A stretch of DNA of 64,000 bases from Nepenthes gracilis (GCA_033239525.1 BSYO01000003.1:22151716-22215715), one strand, 5' to 3'; shown: positions 32,709 through 43,895, counted from the first letter of the stretch. Translations and numbers: made by a program. Notes: a model not told the origin generated them from the sequence alone.

Positions 32709-35213
32709 TATAATATCCTGAATTTTATTCGAATTAATTTAATATTAATTATAATTTTGGGTATTTTAGGCATGACAAAAATTAATTAGATATTATGAAA
32801 TTTAAACTGACATTTGGATTAGTAGGAATGGCACTCGAGGTGTGCACGCATTATCGCCTGAATGTCGGTTTGGATTCTGAAATAAAAGAAAATAAAAATA
32901 TAAAATAAAAAATATATATATATATATATGAAAAAAAACAAAAACAAAAAAAAAAAAAAGGAAATTTGCAGAAGGAGATAAGATCGGGGGGTGAGGGTTT
33001 CAAAGAGAGAGGAAAAAAGAGAGGGAGAAGAGGAGGGAGGCGACCAGCATCGGCGACGTGTGGCGAGGACGACACGGTGCCAGTCGTTGTCAGCGGCTCA
33101 TGGGTGTCACAGCGGTGGTCAATGGCAGCCGGTAGTGGCTCGCTAGTCAAGCTGCGACGGCCGTGGGTGAAGTAGCGACGCCGAAGAGAGAGAAAAGGCC
33201 GACGTGAGGAGGCACCGCAGGCTGCCGGCTCGAATTTGGAGCCGAGAAGGCCGGTAGATGTGGTGAGGAGACGATACTGGGTGTCGACAGTGGCTATACG
33301 CGATAGTGGCGGGTCACACCGGCAATGGCTAGAGGATTTCGCACCGGGAGAAGCCACGACGGCGATGTACGGCAAGGAGAAGGCTTCAAGGTGGTTTGCC
33401 GGTGACCGGCGACGACCGTGGGTGGTTGTAGCATGCAGCAGAAGCCGTGTAGAGGGGAAAGAAGGGGGCACAGCCGCGGTTGAGCGCGGAAGTACACACA
33501 ACGGAGAGAGAAAGGGTTGATTCGGACATTTCGGGACATCATTTCTTCAGATTTACAAAGTATGAGGTCCAGACAAGTATCTGTAAAATCCCTCTTTGAT
33601 CTAATTTAATTTCTGATATATTTTGGATACTGTTTGAAATTTTTACTAACATGGATGTATTTTTATACACTTGAATTATTTATTCTGGACATATATGTGT
33701 AGTTCATTGGATGTTTTGGGGGTTATTGGATTGAGCTTTATGATTCTGGAGAGTTTAATATTTTTCTGCAATTCCAAATAATTTATAAGACACTATATAT
33801 TTTTATGTTAATATATTTGTATAAAAAATGTGTATGAAACTTTGCATAGGCCGTACAGTCAAATGCACGTGTCGGATTGTAGTAACTACATTTAGATTTG
33901 AAAATTGAATTCTGGTCAGCTCCTGACGGGGAGATTATTTTGTTATTTGGAAATTCCTTTCCGCTGGTAGGAAAGGTCTGGAGTAGTAACCCTTCCCATT
34001 TTAATAATTTGACTTAACGTTAGAATATATTTGGACGTTCTAATATATCTGACAAGCTTGAGGAGTGCACCCAAAACTACGGGTGGTAAAACATAGTGAG
34101 TAATCTTATCTATGGGTACATAGTACATGAATTTTGGCATGAGGTTACCGAAATTATGTGTAACCCTTCCTCGAATTGGTCTTTAAATAATTAGAACCCA
34201 GATTTGGTGCATAATTTATATTTTTACATTAATTGGTATTGGACTTTGATTTGGATATGAATTTTTGGACTTGGATTTCAGATTCGTCGATTTTTGCCTA
34301 TAATTGGGCTTGGTATATATCGTACAAATGATTTTGATTATATGTTTTGATCCGGACCTTTGGCATATCTGTCGCGGTGCTACTTCTGTCTCTACGCACG
34401 CTATTGGATCATTCGATTATCGGATTCTGCCCCAAATCACAAGCTGATCGGGCATTGGATTTGGATTTGAACTCGGACTCGGATCGACGCCAGCTTTGAA
34501 ATTGGTCCGGATCACCTTTGTTTTGATTATATATATATATCTATATATATATATATACGTCCCAACAATGACTATTTTTAAAATTTGGACATTTGTTTAG
34601 ATTTGAATATTTAATTTGAGTACGAGACTACCATTGAATTTTAAAATTTGGATCATGAATTTCGGTTGAATTTGTCTTATTTGTGATTTGGATTTATTCT
34701 GAAATTTGATTAAATTTTTATCCATTGACCTCTCATCTGATTTATTAGACTCCTTTTGACTAAATATGATACCTGTTGGGTGTTAGGCTTATTTTTCTAT
34801 TTTATCCTTTCAGAGTAAGTTCAGATGCAGTACAAGAGTAAAGACGTGATCGGTTAGATAGTCGTCCGATTTGGTGAGCTTCAGTTTTATTATGATTTAT
34901 ATTGATATTTGATACAATTGTATTATGGAATTGGTCGGGTACATGCCTATTATTACATTTCGAAAATAATGTGGATATTATGCTATGTATGATCATAAAT
35001 TTTGGTTTAATTATTATGCTATGTGTTTATATTATCCGGATAGTTGTTCGATGAAGTCATGTGATGATTTTAATTTTGTTGAGTTGTATATTTTGGTTTG
35101 TCATACCCGGATTTTGAAACTTAATATTATTTATTTAAACTTATTTAAGATTTTAAATTTTAAAAATTATAATTAATTATTTAAATTGACCTATTTGATT
35201 CGAGTTCGTGACA
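32709..35213 (+). mobile_element. Solo long LTR (chromovirus family), copy C
   Basis: Shares its ends and several internal blocks with the reverse complement of 48699-51007 and 55133-57505. It starts TATAATATCC (others TGTAATATCT when reversed) and ends GTTCGTGACA. Flanks AAAAA/AAAAG agree at four of five bases. There is no internal coding region, so it is a solo LTR left by recombination. Its GC-rich core (about 33000-33510) gives long frames on both strands with Arg/Ser/Pro-rich low-complexity translations; I do not regard these as genes. Confidence 0.75.
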
Positions 35214-35426
35214 AAAAGTGAAGGCAATAGAAGGAGAAAGATTAAAGAAATTTAAGAAATTTTTGTTAATTTTAATTATAAGATAAATACATTCAAGCTT
35301 TAATTTTTTTTATTATTGATCTTTTCTAATCTTTTTTAGTATTTATTATTTTAAATACTTATACATATTCTATTTTAATATATAAGAAAAAGTGAGAAAA
35401 AGGATAAAGTGCCTTGTGGTGAATCC

Positions 35427-35431
35427 AATCC
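35427..35431. repeat. Target-site duplication AATCC (left) of Tat element 2
   Basis: Identical to 46407-46411; flanks the LTR ends exactly. Confidence 0.9.
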
Positions 35432-36313
35432 TGTTGCGTCTTGGATTCTCGATTGTCGTATGGATTAGAGAGCCTTCGGATTCCTCGTCGTCTAGAGGTG
35501 GTTGTGAAATGGTCCGGTCTCTGTCTATGTTAACTTGGGACCTGCACAATAAAATCAACAAACAAAAAGTCAGATGTCTAGTAGGATTTCTTCCATCAAG
35601 GACACTTCGATATTCAAGTCAGCAATTTTTTGCAATAAACGGAAAGGGGCACAAGCTTAGAGGTGCGCGAAAAGAAGCTGTAAATGCGTGGGTAGTGCTT
35701 GAATGCTTATATGGGAGAGTAATGAGCGGGTAATGGGAGGCCTGGCTCTCTGTATGCCTTGCGATGGGTGGCTAACTTTTGTCGCCTGAGAAGGTGGAAA
35801 AGTTTGGATCTGGAAGATGGCTGTGGAGCCTAAGGTTAGTGACGCTGAGTCGATAATCCAGGATCCGATCCCCCTGTTTGTAGAAGAAGAGCGATTTTAT
35901 AGGTCCCCTAGCGATGAGCTTTGGGCACGAGAATCCCTACTGCAAGGGTTCATTAGCCGCTGATTGCTGTCGGCAGTTGCTAGGGCATCGATTGTCTTTC
36001 ACGGTGGCTGGTAGACCGCCGGACGTTACCGGCCACGCTTGGTCTACCCCTCAAGCTGGGATTGGCTGGGCGACTGTGGCCAGCTGCCTGAGCCACGGCT
36101 GGCAACCTTGACTGTTTCCTCATTGGCTCGGTTCTCCTACGCTTCCACCATTCCCTAGCAGCAGCATTATTGAGTTGCAGACGACGCCCATTGGCTGTTG
36201 AACGTGGGCCACCACGTAGGACGCTTTGGAGCTTTGGGCCTCAACTACCCCTCAGGTAGCTTCTACATGAGCTGGGTTTCGAATCTCTTTGGGCCTTTAT
36301 TTTGAACCCAACA
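35432..36313 (-). repeat. 3' LTR of Tat element 2
   Basis: Starts TGTTGCGTCTTGG and ends ACCCAACA. Full-length match to 45524-46406. Contains TATAAAA on minus at 35895-35901. Confidence 0.92.
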
Positions 36314-37570
36314 TGAACCTCCTATGCCTGGGCTGATCAGTGGTCGCGGCCTAAGATGCCCTTTGGGTCAAACTCGTGCTCGCCCGGTCCCCCTCGAGAT
36401 GCGCCAACGCTTGCCGCCTTCTAGCTTCGTGCCTTCCCCAGGGATTCGCGTAGGCTTTTCTAGCGCTGTAGCAATTCGGTGCATGGAATGGAACGATTCG
36501 CACACCTGAGGTTTCATATCATTTGAGGGCTTTCCTTTTCCATGAAAGATGTCCACGGAATAGCGCGCCCCATTAAGCGCTAGAAGGGCGTCATCTCGCC
36601 CATAAATAGGAGGGCTCTTCGGTGGGTGCAGCTCATCCTTTGACTGACTTTGGGGGAGCAATGCGAAGGTCTTGGCCCGCCCCACCTCTGGTGGGAGTCC
36701 GTGAAGGAGTTAGTCGGACTAGCTAGAGATCCAGAGTTCTTGGCGAAGACTGTCTTCATGCCCATACTGTGGTCGATTCCTCATGCTAATGAGTGACACG
36801 TCCAGGGTGCTGTGGGATCGTTGTGGAGCTATCCCAGGGATCCTCTCCTCCGGTGAAGTGCGTCACTCATGGTCTCCACTTCACTTGGGTAATGCGCCGG
36901 CTGGGGAGGAGGTAGAGAGGGGAGCCCCAGCAAGGGAAAAGCAGGTTCTTTTTTGCGTCCCTGTCGGTGGCTCCTGAGCTGGGTGTTGGTTCTGCCTCAG
37001 TGGATAACATTGGATTCGTTTCCACCGGAGGTAGACCAACACACGACTATTCCTGGTGCTTTGGCTTGTTGGGTTATCAACGGCGAGGCTGTGGTGATCT
37101 CATGCAGATCATGTTCCCAAGCTTGCTCAAGCTTCCGGGGCAATTTCCGTGGGGCCTAGGCCCCGTGCCATATCTTTTTCCTCTTTCTTGTACTTTTATT
37201 GTTACAGATTTTATACTTTGTAAGGAAAGCCTTAATTAATGAAAGAAGTAGCCTTTCGTCTTTACTCTTCTGCATTGTAGTACGTATTTTTTTCCTGACC
37301 GCTCCCCCCTTTTTTTTATCACTATTCATGGGCAATTTGCTTCTTCCGTTGTGCCATGCTCCGTTCTGCACGCCTGAACATCTTTAGATGCTTGCAGTTA
37401 GTTTTGCTAGTTTCATCCCTTGAGAGTTAATGTAGACCGTTCTCGGGAGGACGCAGCAGGAGGGGACATCTGATGCTCGATGTCGTGGGGGTTTGAACGT
37501 CACTAGCGGCAGTTACATCCGCCTGTCCATCTGCACATTAAATGTGTAGGAAATCACGGGACGCTGCACC
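36314..37570 (+). other. GC-rich segment between 3' LTR and antisense unit A, with a unit-like 3' end
   Basis: No domain recognised. AATGAAAGAAGTAGCC at 37238 and the following 'tgcatt' resemble the 3' flank of unit B (AATGAAAAGTAGCACC, 41480). This suggests the segment is the tail of a third, decayed antisense unit. Open frames near 36953-37239 have no family I know. Confidence 0.35.
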
Positions 37571-37612
37571 ATAATGATTTGCCTTGGAAACGTGCGGAGC
37601 TTCAGGGATTCG

Positions 37613-37698
37613 CCACGTGGAGGGCATTCGTTGGCTTCGTTCTGGCGCTCTTCACCTTCAAAACACTGTCGTTTCAGGGGGAACTTTGCCTATTTAAA
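37613..37698 (+). promoter_or_regulatory. Promoter-like region of antisense unit A (G-box and TATA-like box)
   Basis: CCACGTGG (37613-37620), a perfect G-box palindrome, lies 70 bp upstream of TATTTAAA (37691-37698). That box is 108 bp before an ATG at 37806. The spacing fits a plant class II promoter. Confidence 0.45.
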
Positions 37699-37805
37699 TG
37701 CACAAATTTCCTCCAATGCAGCGTGCTCTACTGCTTCTTTGACGGTGCGAAGCTTTGAGTTGCCTTCAATCCCTTTTTCTTTCGTCCACTTTCGCTGTGG
37801 TTTTG

Positions 37806-38999
37806 ATGGAGGGGTCATCCTCGTTGTCTGGGTCAGGACCTTCTTTCAAAGAGCCTGAGGCTGGGACCCATGCCTCTAGGGTCCCTGGTGCGGCCGCACG
37901 GAGGGATATCATTCAGAGGCCGCCGTTATAGGTCCTAAGCAAGTTTCAAGGGTGCCTCCAAACTTTGAGAGGGAGGAGAGGTCTGCCTCCTCGCGGGATC
38001 GTGGTCCTGGGAGGGCGGATCCTTCGCTTTACCAAGTGGCTAGGGTTGTTGAAGGCGTCGAAGCCCTAGTGTAAGTCGCAGTTGGAGAGATAGAGCAATT
38101 GAGGGACCGCGCCGCACACTGTGAGGAGGCGTGGGCGGAATCAAAAGCGAGGGCGTCCAAGCTTGCTAGTGCCAATGTGCAGGCTGAGGCCCGCGTGTTG
38201 GCTCTCCAGGAGGAGCTTGAGCGGCTACGGCGACAGTTTAGAACGGAGGTCGCACGGATGGAGACTGAGCTGAGGTGGAGGTTTCTGCTGGAGGAAGTCT
38301 GTAGTATCCCACATTGGATTGGGGGAGGGGAACGAAGCGTCCTTATAAGGGCGTGGACACCTCCCCCCTTGTAGACGCGTTTTGGGGGCAGTGGATTCCG
38401 TCTACCAGGAACAAAACCGTGAGGCCCGTAGGCTGGAAACGCCGTGAAGTTCTCCAGGGTCAAAGTAGATAATATCTACAAGCGGGTGTGCCGGGGACGT
38501 TACAAATGGTATTAGAGCCATAACCCGGTTCAGTGTGCCAGCAAGGACGCTGGGCCTCCAAGGGGTAGACTGTAGTGTCCCACATTGGATTGGGGGAGGG
38601 GAACGAAGCGTCCTTATAAGGGCGTGGACACCTCCCCCCTGTAGACGCGTTTTGGGGGCTGTAGATTCCGTCTGCTAGAAACAAACCGTGAGGCCTGTAG
38701 ACTGGGGACGCCGTGAAGTTCTTCCAGGCCTCGGCCTGTAAGCTGGAGACGCCGCGAAATTCTCCCAGGTTAAAGCGGACATTATCTACATGTGGGTGCA
38801 CCGGGGACGTTACAAAGTCGGTCCTACACTGGAAAGGAACTTCCAGGACGGCATCCGTCTCAATCGGAGACTAGTCTCGCTGGAGGATTTGAACTTCCGC
38901 ATCAGTATCCTGGACTCTCAAAACTCTAGCGCCTTGACGTGCGCAGACTTGTTGGAGTATCCTACACCAGGTTGCTTTGTGCCAGGAGAGGGCCATTAA
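37806..38999 (+). pseudogene. Antisense gene unit A of Tat element 2, domain-deleted and TRIM-disrupted
   Basis: A short N-terminal leader starts at 37806 (MEGSSSLSGSGPSFKEPE). A frame change and a stop near 38070 precede a strongly heptad-patterned coiled coil (38099-38290: ALQEELERLRRQF and similar). The conserved C-terminal block follows only after the TRIM (RNFQDGIRLNRRLVSLEDLN, 38820-38999). That block corresponds to FWDGIHLCHRL in element 1 and FWDSICLCHRI in unit B. The N-terminal transposon-family domain seen in the other copies is absent. A candidate AATAAA lies at about 39053. Non-functional as it stands. Confidence 0.6.
38300..38814 (+). mobile_element. TRIM retrotransposon nested in antisense unit A
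   Basis: LTRs 38300-38504 (205 bp) and 38571-38814 (244 bp) start TGTAG and end GTTACA. The primer site TGGTATTAGAGCC (38507-38519) is one base from the initiator tRNA-Met site. A short purine tract (aaggggtagac) precedes the second LTR. AAGTC is perfectly duplicated at 38295-38299 and 38815-38819. The 66-bp internal part has no coding capacity, so it depends on other elements. The extra length of the second LTR is a partial duplication of a 40-bp block. Confidence 0.93.
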
Positions 39000-39366
39000 A
39001 TGTGTTCTGCGGCCGTAGGCTGCTGTAAAGAGAGTTATAAATAACTATTATAATAAAATTTAATACTTAGCTGTGCCGTTTCACTTTCCATTGCTCGTTG
39101 TAGTTGAACCGTTTGTTTTCTTCCTTGCGCGCTTGTTTCGGTAGTCCCATTGCCGCCTTTCCCGGCAATTTGAATTCTGGCATTAAATACTGGTGTGACA
39201 ATGCGGATTTCGCTAGGCAGCTAAGGTGATGATGATCTGCGATTCTACGAGGGGTCATAATTACCCGTTGCTTTGGGGCCCACAATGTTCTGCAGGGCCA
39301 AGCACGCAGCCTAACCACTCAGCGGAAGCGTCGTGTTGGTTTCCTGAGCGCTGGCACCCTGCCGTC

Positions 39367-39373
39367 TATTTAA
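39367..39373 (+). promoter_or_regulatory. TATA-like box of antisense unit B
   Basis: TATTTAA lies 81 bp before the ATG at 39454, with a GA-rich leader (gagagagagagaagg) directly before the start. Spacing is similar to unit A and element 1. Confidence 0.45.
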
Positions 39374-39453
39374 GCCGTGCTTCATCAAAATCCCTTTTGG
39401 TCATTTCCTTGCGCTGAAAGCTTTCAACTCGTTCCACAGAGAGAGAGAGAAGG

Positions 39454-41420
39454 ATGGCAAAGAAGAGAGACTCTCCTTCTTTGCGAACTTCTAAGGGGAG
39501 TGGGCATGGGGTCGACAACACGGGGTCCATCCTGACGACTAGTGCCATTGCTTCTTTGATGGTGGATTATGGGATCCCCAACGATTGGGTTTATCGCACT
39601 TCTGGTTCCGCGGGTAGAGCCAACACCCCACCAGATGGCTTTGTTGCAGTTTACGAACACCATCTGCGAGGGGGGCTTCGTTATCCTATGCCGTACACTC
39701 TATATGCACTAGTTGAGGCGTTGGGCGTTCCTTTGGCGAGACTTCACCCCAATGCCCTTTGTTATCTGGTCCCGCTGTGCATCTTCTCCTGCCTCCAAAC
39801 CGGCGCTTTCGACGCAAAGGTAGCAAGGTTGATCTTCCGCTTCACGGAGTCGGAGGATTGGATCTCCATGTCCCCGAGAACTAGTTTCCATTTTCGGGGG
39901 ACCAACCCCGATTCGGTGAAGAACTGAAAAAATCATTTTATCTTCTTACAGGTGCCCTCCGACACCAAACTTTCACGCGAGTGGGGCCCGATCTCGGAGT
40001 GCTTCAATGGGAAGGTGTCCTCGAAGGATGCCAAGGACACGTCGAAGTTGGTCGCCGCCATCAACTCCCAGACGGAGAATTTTTCCATTCAGGGCTACTT
40101 CTTGACGTCCATTACTCCTGAGGCCACTAGATAGGGGCCTTCGTTGGGTTGGCGCGCCGCCGGTCCCACGAAAAAGAAGCTTGGGACGTCGTGATTCCCT
40201 CGCCGTCCGGAGAGGACGCAGAGGAAAGCTACTCATTGTTAGAGTCGTCTTCGAATGAGGAGGAGACAGGGTCTCCCCTAAAGAGGGTGAAGGAGGCCGG
40301 AGGTACCTCCGCCCTGAGGTTGCAGAGGTTAACGATGTCGAGCGTCGGACTACAACAGGGGACCGCCAGACCCGTACCAATTCCTGCTATGGCACTAGCT
40401 GAATTCGGTGTCCCTGCTGTGGAACTTCATTCTGGGGAGGAGTCTTACGTGGATTCCTTTGTCAACTTGGAGCCACCGAAGTTGATCAAAAAGGGTGCTC
40501 TAGCCATGGCGGGCAACGCATTAGCCTTTGGTCACTCGGAGAAAGCATGCACCCTAGTGCCAGCACCAGAGTCGGAGGGATCTTTAGAGCCAGCTAGAAG
40601 TTCCGCCGAGTCGCCTTTGGAGGGGGGCCCAGAAGGATGTTCCCGTGGTGTTGGAGACGGAAGCTGCACTGGAGGCCAACCCGCCAGGCGTTGAGTTGGC
40701 CTCGAAAATAGCCGCGGGAGGGATGGCTCTGGAACCAGAGCCCCCGAGCGTTCCCTTACCTTCCGTGTTTCCAGACCATCCAAGCCTCGTAGAAATTGTG
40801 GTTGAACGCGGGGAGTCCCCAGGCATATCCGCGTCAGGAGATTTAGCTCGTCATCCGGACACAACCTCCACTCGGGTATAATCGCCTCGAGTTGAATATT
40901 CTTCTGTAGTCTTGAGTTTTGGAAAATTTTGACTTTTTCCCTTCCCATGCAGGTTCCTGAGGGTACTGACCCTTTTGACGAGCTAGCCGCTCAACTGCAT
41001 GGGAGCCTTCATCGTGGGCTAGACGTTGCCCAGCGCATGAGAGCTAAGGTCGCTTCCCTTCAAGAGGAAAGTGAGCAGGCACAGGAGGAGGTTAGGCACT
41101 TGAAGGAGGCGAACGACCAGCGGACACTAGAAATCCCGCGTCAATAGCAGGAGGTTGAGCAACTAAAAGAGACGGTTACTGTCCTCAAGGATGACAACTC
41201 ACGCCTATCTAGAGATCTGAGGGGCTGATTTACTCCGTCAGAGGCGAATCTTGCACTTGAGGCTCAGTTCTGGGACAGCATTTGCCTATGCCACAGGATT
41301 GCCTTCTTTGCGGTGCCCGACGTCCCAAAGGGCGTCTTCCACCCAGGCAACTCCGGGGTCCGGGACAGGTCTCGCCTGAGAAATTTCCCTGAGGGGACTG
41401 GTCCGTCAAATCCTCAGTAG
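39454..41420 (+). pseudogene. Antisense gene unit B of Tat element 2, 'putative gypsy type transposon' family
   Basis: The N-terminus has basic MAKKRDSPSLRTSKG, then the family block GFVAVYEHHLRGGLRYPMPY and LHPNALCYLVPL, closely parallel to element 1. A TGA at 39925 stands where element 1 has Trp. The reading frame continues straight through it (KNHFIF, then REWG), so no intron is needed there. An acidic Ser/Glu-rich middle follows (40149-40875, two frame changes). Then come a 77-bp phase-0 intron (40876-40952) and a coiled coil (ELAAQLHGSLHRGLDVAQRM and on). The C-terminal block contains FWDSICLCHRI. In exon 2, TAG at 41145 and TGA at 41226 break the frame. Poly(A)-like AATGAA at 41476. Function unknown; damaged. 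Confidence 0.75.
40876..40952 (+). other. Predicted 77-bp intron in antisense unit B
   Basis: Donor CGG|GTATAA, acceptor CCATGCAG|GTTCCT, with a T-rich tract before the acceptor. Phase 0, the same length and the same place (between the acidic middle and the coiled coil) as 5276-5352 in element 1, although the intron sequences differ. Confidence 0.7.
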
Positions 41421-42009
41421 TAGTTTTACTTGTAGACATTGCTTCCTTCTTTTCCCTTCGTCTGCGCCTTGTACAAATGAATGAAAAGTAGCACCTTTTT
41501 TGCATTCAATGCCTTCCAGTGAGATTTGAGAGATTACATATCATGTTTAACGGCTAAACTTGTGAAGCTATTGTCACCAAGGCCCCAATCCGGTGCCTTC
41601 GCCGCTGTACTCATCCTTCGTTAGAGGATGTCGTCACATCTCACGCGTTTAATGGGAAGCTCAATCCAGTGAAGTGGATATCGTCGGAAGTCTCGTGGAG
41701 CCACGCTAAGGGCTAGCTAGGTTTTCAGCCCACAGTAGCCAGATTTCGGGTCAAGGCCTTTTCTCATGAGGTATTCGCATTAGGTGCGTGGCCCTCTCTT
41801 AGGGCGTCGTCTCTACCATGTGCAAGGTCCTAGCTCTCGACCATTGTAGACTGAGGGTGCTCTCTTCTTCAAGAGAAAATTGCCACATGCCTGCGGATTA
41901 TTCCCCCTAAGGTTTTGGTTGCTGTAAGTTGGGAAGCTTCAAAAGCCCTAGGCCTTACGTTTTGACCGCCTGGGTCATTTCATTCGGAACCATGATTCCC
42001 TAGACTACA

Positions 42010-42300
42010 CGGGCCCTACGGTGTGGAGCCGGGATTTGGCGGTGACCGCTTTCGGGTCGCTTGGTGCGAGGCTAAGGCAGCGGGCCGCTTAGGACCCTTT
42101 TGACATGGAGTCAAAGTCTGGATGTGGCCACTTTCAGGCCGCTCAACACATGGTCGAGGCTCGGACGAGACCACTAATGAGCCACTTGGCACAGGGCCAA
42201 GGTTTTTGGGCCGCTTCGAGCCACTGGACGATGGGTTGAGGTTTTGAGGCGGCCGCTCATGGGGCGCTTGGCACAATGCCAAGGCCTCGTTTTACGAATG
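42010..42300. repeat. Imperfect GC-rich repeats after integrase of Tat element 2
   Basis: Repeated words such as 'gggccgctt', 'gccactttcaggccgctc', 'cttggcacagggccaagg' and 'cttggcacaatgccaagg' occur at irregular spacing. The position equals that of the 40-bp array in element 1 and the 168-bp array after element 3. Confidence 0.5.
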
Positions 42301-42491
42301 GATAATAGTCCTCCCGACTTAGGAGCAGTTTTGGTCATTCTGCTTTTGGAATGTCATACAAGTTAATAGGAATGATTAATTTCATTAAATAAAAACTCAA
42401 TGTATGTACAAGCATTCTTCGTGATGTGTGTGTATGCCTTACATGGGCCAGCGTTGTTTTTCTGGTAGTATTTCCTTAGGTTGGCGGCATT

Positions 42492-43228
42492 CTAGGTCCT
42501 AGGGATTAGTTTGCCGTCTTGAGCGCGTAACTTGTACGCTTTACTCCGGAGGATTGCGGAGACGAGGAAAGGGCTTTCCCATCCAGTGGAGAGTTTGTTC
42601 CTGCTCGTGGCTTTTTCGGCGGCCTTTACACTCCGGAGGACCAGATCTCCGACCTCAAGTGGGCGTGCCTTCACCCGTTTGTTGTAGTATCGTCGGATAC
42701 GCTGTTGATAGGCTGCGGTCCACAGCAGGCTGCGTTTTAAACTTCTTGGAGCAGGTCAAGGCATTCTCTGAGTCTCTGAGAGTTCATGGTTGGATCAAAA
42801 CATTAGACCCGCAGACAAAGTAGTCCCACTTCAACAGGGACTACGGCCTCAGGTTCGTAGTAGAGGCTGAAGGGTGTCTCTCTCGTTGATTCCCGTAGGG
42901 TTGTTCGATAGGACCAGAGTATGGAAGGTAGCTCATTGACCCACGAGCCCCCTATATCTTCCAGCTTGGTTTTTAGTCCGCGTAGCAACATGCAGTTGTC
43001 GACTTGAACCTACCCATTTGCTTAAGGATATGCCACGGACGTATGGACCAGCCTGATGCACAGACCTGCATAGTACTTCCTGAAGCGCTTGCCGGTGAAC
43101 TTGGTTCCGTTGTCGGTCACTATGGCCTCGAAAATTCCAAAGCAGCAGACGATATTTTGGCGGAGGAATTCTGTTGCATTCTGCTCGGTAATTCAAGCCA
43201 GAGGGACTGCTTCAGTTGCTTCCCCTGA
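42492..43228 (-). pseudogene. Integrase fragment of Tat element 2
   Basis: On minus, the second half of the catalytic core (GIFEAIVTDNG-like and KLVHTS-like words, frame-broken) is followed by LLRGLKTKLEDIGGSWVNEL, ILWSYRTTLRES, and the C-terminus EVGDLVLRSVKA, PFLVSAIL and LRKYYQ. The zinc finger and first catalytic Asp are missing at the deletion junction. Confidence 0.78.
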
Positions 43229-43302
43229 CTGGGCTTGCTGTAGCTTGGCTTTATCGCAAAGATCCCGATCTTCGCCTAAGTGATTCTGCACCACGGGGCA
43301 AC

Positions 43303-43720
43303 CTAGGACAAGTAGCACGTCCGTCCCATCGCTTGGTCTTCTAGCACTTCTTCCACGTTGCATGGGGTTGAAAACTTCATCTTCAGATGAGGAATCGAGG
43401 TAACGGCCCCGAAGGATGCCAGGAAGGGTCTGCCAAGTATAGCGTTGTAAACGGACGACAGATCAACGACAATGAATGTCAGCTCTCGTGTTGCAACACA
43501 CGGGTAAGTTCCCATCATGATCTCCAATCGAACTATCCACTACTCCGGTATTGGTTCGTTGTCCAAGCCGTATAGATGGCCATCGGCCGCTTTCATTTGG
43601 CTTCGCTTAAGTCCAAGCTTAAAAAAGGCACAAAAATACAGCAAATTCTACGAACTTTCATTATCAACGAAGACCCGCTTCAATTGGTAGTTAGCCGTAT
43701 CATTTGAGACGAGGGTGGAT
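43303..43720 (-). pseudogene. Protease domain of Tat element 2
   Basis: MEIMMGTYPCVATRELTFIV, YNAILGRPFLASFGAVTSI and LKMKFSTPCNVEEVLED match the element 1 protease C-terminal part. The active-site segment reads VFVDNESS near 43655 where element 1 has DNGSS, so the Gly is Glu (GGA to GAA). The coding sequence then jumps to integrase. Confidence 0.75.
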
Positions 43721-43895
43721 ACAATAAAGGGAAAAGATTACATTAGCCATATCATTGCTACTAAAGCAAATGGCAGCACTTATATCCCCTATCTTTGCTC
43801 TCTTGCTGCTGGAAGTCGGTTCCGACTGTTTCTGCCTGGTGCTTTTAGCTATTGTGGTTGAGATCATGTTGATCACGCCGGCCACTATACGATTC

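Noticed and set aside
32851..33501. 216-codon minus frame as a host gene
   Set aside because: It lies in the GC-rich core of a solo LTR, ends in poly-Phe/Tyr-Ile from T-rich and TA-repeat DNA, and has no domain. Comparable frames occur in the other LTR copies.
39928..39952. Intron acceptor in antisense unit B (ttcttacag)
   Set aside because: Reading straight through aligns with element 1 without a gap. Only a TGA in place of Trp interrupts the frame, so no intron is needed.
41016..42282. Minus-strand frames opposite the antisense units and repeats (e.g. 42016-42282) as genes
   Set aside because: They are mirror frames of GC-rich coding or repeat sequence and carry no domain of their own.
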